A stretch of DNA of 64,000 nucleotides from Stieleria bergensis (GTDB taxonomy: Bacteria > Planctomycetota > Planctomycetia > Pirellulales > Pirellulaceae), in NCBI GenBank assembly GCA_007745635.1, contig CP036272.1:6036816-6100815 (forward strand), given 5' to 3'. A program made the position numbers and the translations under genes. Under the pieces are notes generated by a model. The model saw nothing but the letters and a program-made list of their open reading frames with translations, did no database searches and was not told where the DNA came from. Position 1 is the stretch's first letter, and every line of letters starts with the position of its first letter. Below, piece after piece: positions 61,624 to 64,000 of this stretch.

Positions 61624-63201
61624 TGCCTTGATTCGGGCGCGAAATCGTTGATCTGGATACGGGTGGCGTACCTTGGCGTGAGGGAGGTAGGTCAGCAGCA
61701 ACCGTTTCATGCGAGGCCAAGGCCAGCGATGCCGTTGGCTGCGACGACAAAGCGTACGCAACCATAGTCGGCTAACCTCGTCTCGAAATCGACGTAGGCG
61801 GCTCACATTGCCTGGGACGGCATAGTAGGCCAGCCAGCCGCGGACCACACTACCCAGCCACCGACCTTGTTGGCCGACTGACTGGTGTCGCCGACGACGA
61901 AGCTCCGCCTTGATTGCCGAGAGGGTACGAGCCATCCGGCTCGCGATCGTCTCGCGGCGAATCATGAACCATCCCGTCTTTGGGCTGGTATCACAGCGGT
62001 GCGTGAAACCGAGAAAATCGAACGTCTCCGGTCGACCGTCTCCTCGCTCAGATCGACGCTCGATCGCATAACGACCAAACTCGAGCAAGCGAGTCTTTTC
62101 GGGATGAAGCTCAAGGCCGAACTTACCGAAACGTTCCCGGAGTGCTTCCAGGCACATTTCAGCATCAGCTTTGCTCTCAAACCCAATCACAAAATCGTCG
62201 ACGTACCGAACCACAACGACGTCCTTGCGGCCGCGCTGTCTTCGCCAGTGGTCGATCCACAAGTCCAACACATAGTGAAGATAGATGTTCGCAAGCAGCG
62301 GCGAGATCACCGCTCCTTGCGGAGTCCCCACCGTCGTCTTGGACCACTCACCGTCTTCGCTGACACCGGCTCGAAGCCATTTTCCGATCAGACGGAGACT
62401 CCGTTTGTCGCTAATGCGATGCTCGATGAACTTCATGAGCCATTGGTGGTCCACGTTGTCAAAGAAGCCTTTCACATCGGCGTCCAGAATCCAGTTCACC
62501 TTTTTGCTGCTCACGCCGACACACAACGCATCGAGTGCATCGTGAGCGCCGCGACCAGGACGGCCACCATAACTGAATCCGAGAAAATCCTGTTCGTAGA
62601 TGCACTGCATGACCCACCCGGTTGCCTTTTGGACAATCTTGTCCTCCAGGGCCGTGATGCCGATCGGACGTTGCCGGCCATCGGCTTTGGGAATGTAGAT
62701 TCTCTTGGAGGGCTTCGCTCGGTAGGCACCCCGGTGAATACGACCGTGTAGAGCCTCAATCGAGGCTTCTCGGTCTTGCTCGTACTGCTGCCAAGTCACC
62801 TCGTCGATGCCCGCTGCGGCAGATTTCTTCAAATCATCGAAGGCCTCGTGCAGCAGGGGAACGTTGATGTGATGCAACAGGTTCTCGAACTTCAACGCAG
62901 GACAGTCCCGCGCTGTTTCGCGCACACCCAGCAGCCCGCGAGAACGACGCTTGGTCCGACTCGAAGTTCGGGGTCGATCGTGCTGCGAGGTGCTCATCTT
63001 GGCTGAGTCCCTTTCCTCGACAGACTCCGCGGCCGGTTCAGTTCCGGCGTTGTTCGCCTGTGTCGGCAGTACTATGGACTCATCCGACTTCCGATCAGCG
63101 TTCATGGCAGCCTTTCCCGCTGGACGGTTCGCTGCCCGCACTGGATACTTGCCAGTGGCCGATCGGATCTCCCGGTTCTCGCGATTGAGATTTCCACGCA
63201 T
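61612..63201 (-). CDS. ltrA: Group II intron reverse transcriptase/maturase
   Basis: A 529-residue protein with all reverse transcriptase blocks: KSAAAGIDEVTWQQY, PSKRIYIPKADGRQRPIGI, LDADVKGFFDNVDH, TPQGAVISPLLANIYLH (293-309), RYVDDFVIG with the catalytic YVDD at 333-336, and LHPEKTRLLEFGR with FDFLGFTHR. The maturase X region follows (VRGWLAYYAVPGNVSRLRRF). It ends without an HNH endonuclease domain. The first 100 residues are a low-complexity extension, so translation may start at an internal Met (residue 33 or 69). No frameshift or stop is visible. Confidence 0.93.
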   Translation of the reverse strand: MRGNLNRENREIRSATGKYPVRAANRPAGKAAMNADRKSDESIVLPTQANNAGTEPAAESVEERDSAKMSTSQHDRPRTSSRTKRRSRGLLGVRETARDCPALKFENLLHHINVPLLHEAFDDLKKSAAAGIDEVTWQQYEQDREASIEALHGRIHRGAYRAKPSKRIYIPKADGRQRPIGITALEDKIVQKATGWVMQCIYEQDFLGFSYGGRPGRGAHDALDALCVGVSSKKVNWILDADVKGFFDNVDHQWLMKFIEHRISDKRSLRLIGKWLRAGVSEDGEWSKTTVGTPQGAVISPLLANIYLHYVLDLWIDHWRRQRGRKDVVVVRYVDDFVIGFESKADAEMCLEALRERFGKFGLELHPEKTRLLEFGRYAIERRSERGDGRPETFDFLGFTHRCDTSPKTGWFMIRRETIASRMARTLSAIKAELRRRRHQSVGQQGRWLGSVVRGWLAYYAVPGNVSRLRRFRDEVSRLWLRTLCRRSQRHRWPWPRMKRLLLTYLPHAKVRHPYPDQRFRARIKAGAV

Positions 63202-63470
63202 GCGCAGGTTCTCGTGACTCCGCCGTGTCCGATGGGTTCTCGCCTAATGACGAACCCATCGGTGTTGCCTTCCCCATAGAGGGACCAGGTCGGCACACGG
63301 AAGTTCAGATTTCGGAGCTCAATAGCTGGCCTGCGTTTCCCCCCTTGTCGGACGCTCAGCACAGATCGGTTACCCTCTCTGCACCTCCGATGGAGGCCAT
63401 AGCAGTTGGCTAGACTTTCTACGTAGGACACTTTCATTCCCTATCTCAATCCGGTTTTATCCCGGCACTC

Positions 63471-63597
63471 CCCTCACCTCGCTTAGGCTCGACTCTCCCG
63501 CAAGCGGGAGAGTGCAGTCAACGAATGGCCCCATCAACAACACCCTCCCGCTTGCGGGAGAGTGCAGTCAACGAATCATCAGCTGTTTCTTAGCGGC
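63471..63597. repeat. Composite dispersed repeat, copy iv, right part
   Basis: Continues the repeat split by the intron: CCCTCACCTCG, then CTCTCCCGCAAGCGGGAGAG, TGCAGTCAACGAATGGCCCC, ATCAACAACACCCTCCCGCT with a second palindrome, and ends with a partial module A (ATCAGCTGTTT). The motif CCCCATCAACAACACCCTCC is also present at 12993-13012. Confidence 0.85.
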
Positions 63598-63604
63598 GTA
63601 AATG

Positions 63605-64000
63605 TTACGCGAAGGTTAGCTTGGCTGCGGTGAGACGCTTTTTGGTCTCTTCCATCAAGGCATCTTCCTCGGCTTCACTTCCGGCAACGTAGGTGACACT
63701 GAAACGCAGATAAGCACCTGCGTCATCCCATGGAACGGTGACAATGCCTAGGTCTTCGATCAAGTAACGCGTTGCATCTTCAGCTGCTGCGAAGCTCTCG
63801 CCGCCTTCACATCCCGTTGGCGAGGGTGTGTACAGGAAGTAAGAACCTCCCGGCATCTGACAATCAAAGCCGACCTCTTTTAGCACAGCAACCAGTTTCT
63901 CCATCCGGCGACGGTACTTGTCGTTAATTCGCTGTGGAATGGAGTCATCGTCTAAAGCCGCTGCAGCCGCTTTCTGAGTTGCAATGAATTGACCGCTATC
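63605..64000 (-). CDS. dapL: LL-diaminopimelate aminotransferase-like protein (C-terminal part; 5' end outside window)
   Basis: The frame is open from the stop at 63605-63607 to the window end, giving about 131 residues. It reads DSGQFIATQKAAAAALDDDS near the edge, then YRRRMEKLVAVLKEVGFDC, MPGGSYFLYTPSP and VTVPWDDAGAYLRFSVTYV. This is the small C-terminal domain of a class I/II aminotransferase. The DSGQF segment directly after the (missing) PLP lysine region is typical of LL-diaminopimelate aminotransferases, which make the lysine and peptidoglycan precursor in one step. The Arg in LRFSVTY is the substrate carboxylate ligand. Assignment to DapL rather than another aminotransferase is moderately secure. 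Confidence 0.75.
   Translation of the reverse strand, partial: DSGQFIATQKAAAAALDDDSIPQRINDKYRRRMEKLVAVLKEVGFDCQMPGGSYFLYTPSPTGCEGGESFAAAEDATRYLIEDLGIVTVPWDDAGAYLRFSVTYVAGSEAEEDALMEETKKRLTAAKLTFA

Larger units (their letters stand above)
61551..63470 (-). mobile_element. Group II intron (complete, with reverse transcriptase)
   Basis: A 1,920-bp element on the minus strand. Its ends are inferred by comparison with the intact repeat at 52758-52866: the left flank ends AACCACTTCA at 61550 and the right flank resumes CCCTCACCTCG at 63471. Read on the minus strand, the 5' part starts GAGTGCCGGGATAAAACC; a GTGCC start two bases inside the mapped edge would be closer to the GUGYG consensus. The 3' end is ...CTACCGTGAC, ending in AC (consensus AY). 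Domains V and VI and a reverse transcriptase frame lie within. It is inserted downstream of lnt, in opposite orientation. Confidence 0.88.

Noticed and set aside
61885-62751. A 288-codon plus-strand frame inside the group II intron
   Set aside because: It is exactly antisense to the reverse transcriptase core, which has all conserved motifs.
63102-63437. A 111-codon minus-strand frame upstream of the reverse transcriptase
   Set aside because: It lies in the 5' RNA domains of the intron and overlaps the RT start in another frame; no similarity to any intron-encoded protein part.
61551-63470. Retron or diversity-generating retroelement
   Set aside because: The RT has the group II maturase region and LtrA-type motifs, and domain V is present. 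No template/variable repeat pair or msr-msd-like sequence was found next to it.

Overview
The window looks like a chromosomal segment of a planctomycete, most likely of the Pirellulaceae (Rhodopirellula and relatives). The evidence is a giant surface protein carrying the planctomycete LEPR-XLL type N-terminal motif (LMGLEQRLLMSA), secreted proteins with no recognisable family, a GxxExxY gene, wide gene spacing with many palindromic intergenic repeats, and moderate G+C content judged by eye. No phage or plasmid backbone is visible.

Layout. 1-3752: the end of an unassigned gene, DAHP synthase (aroF), a SAM methyltransferase and ribosomal protein L32 (rpmF). 4277-8076: a type II fatty-acid synthesis cluster fabD-fabG-acpP-fabF, with hairpins between acpP and fabF. 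8295-10541: a minus-strand RlmKL whose first methyltransferase half has lost its NPPY motif. 10545-14934: an 18-bp tandem repeat, a small membrane protein overlapping a sodium:solute symporter, and a TrkH potassium transporter. 15686-22402: a SRAP protein, an NtrB/NtrC-like two-component pair, and a large hybrid histidine kinase with two HPt domains. 22419-30608: a 2,729-residue surface protein with sixteen 95-residue Ig-like repeats. 31072-40624: a divergent five-gene operon (TolC-like, truncated SecA-like ATPase, HlyD-like, GAF-HlyD, PqqD-like/M50/HlyD fusion) containing no ABC or RND pump. 40597-48723: RNA modification genes (trmL, miaA), a tightly overlapping four-gene operon (zinc-ribbon membrane protein, HD hydrolase, nagB, AlkC-like), a YpdA-like reductase and a GNAT protein. 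48782-53934: a secreted glycoside hydrolase, then a decayed region with IS110 and HsdS remnants, a GxxExxY protein beside a duplicated hairpin block, and tRNA-Val(CAC). 54274-57567: a ribulokinase and fucose isomerase-like pair. 57721-64000: a Ser/Thr kinase, Lnt, a complete group II intron inserted in a dispersed repeat, and the end of a DapL-like aminotransferase.

The most interesting unit is 22419-40624. The five-gene operon could build a trans-envelope exporter in which a SecA-like ATPase and an M50/HlyD membrane protein stand where a type I system has its ABC transporter, with TolC as the outer-membrane exit. The giant repeat protein encoded divergently is the obvious candidate cargo. 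This is inferred from gene content and adjacency, not shown. A second point is that the group II intron interrupts a repeat whose intact copy lies 9 kb away in the same window, so its ends can be mapped to within a few bases.
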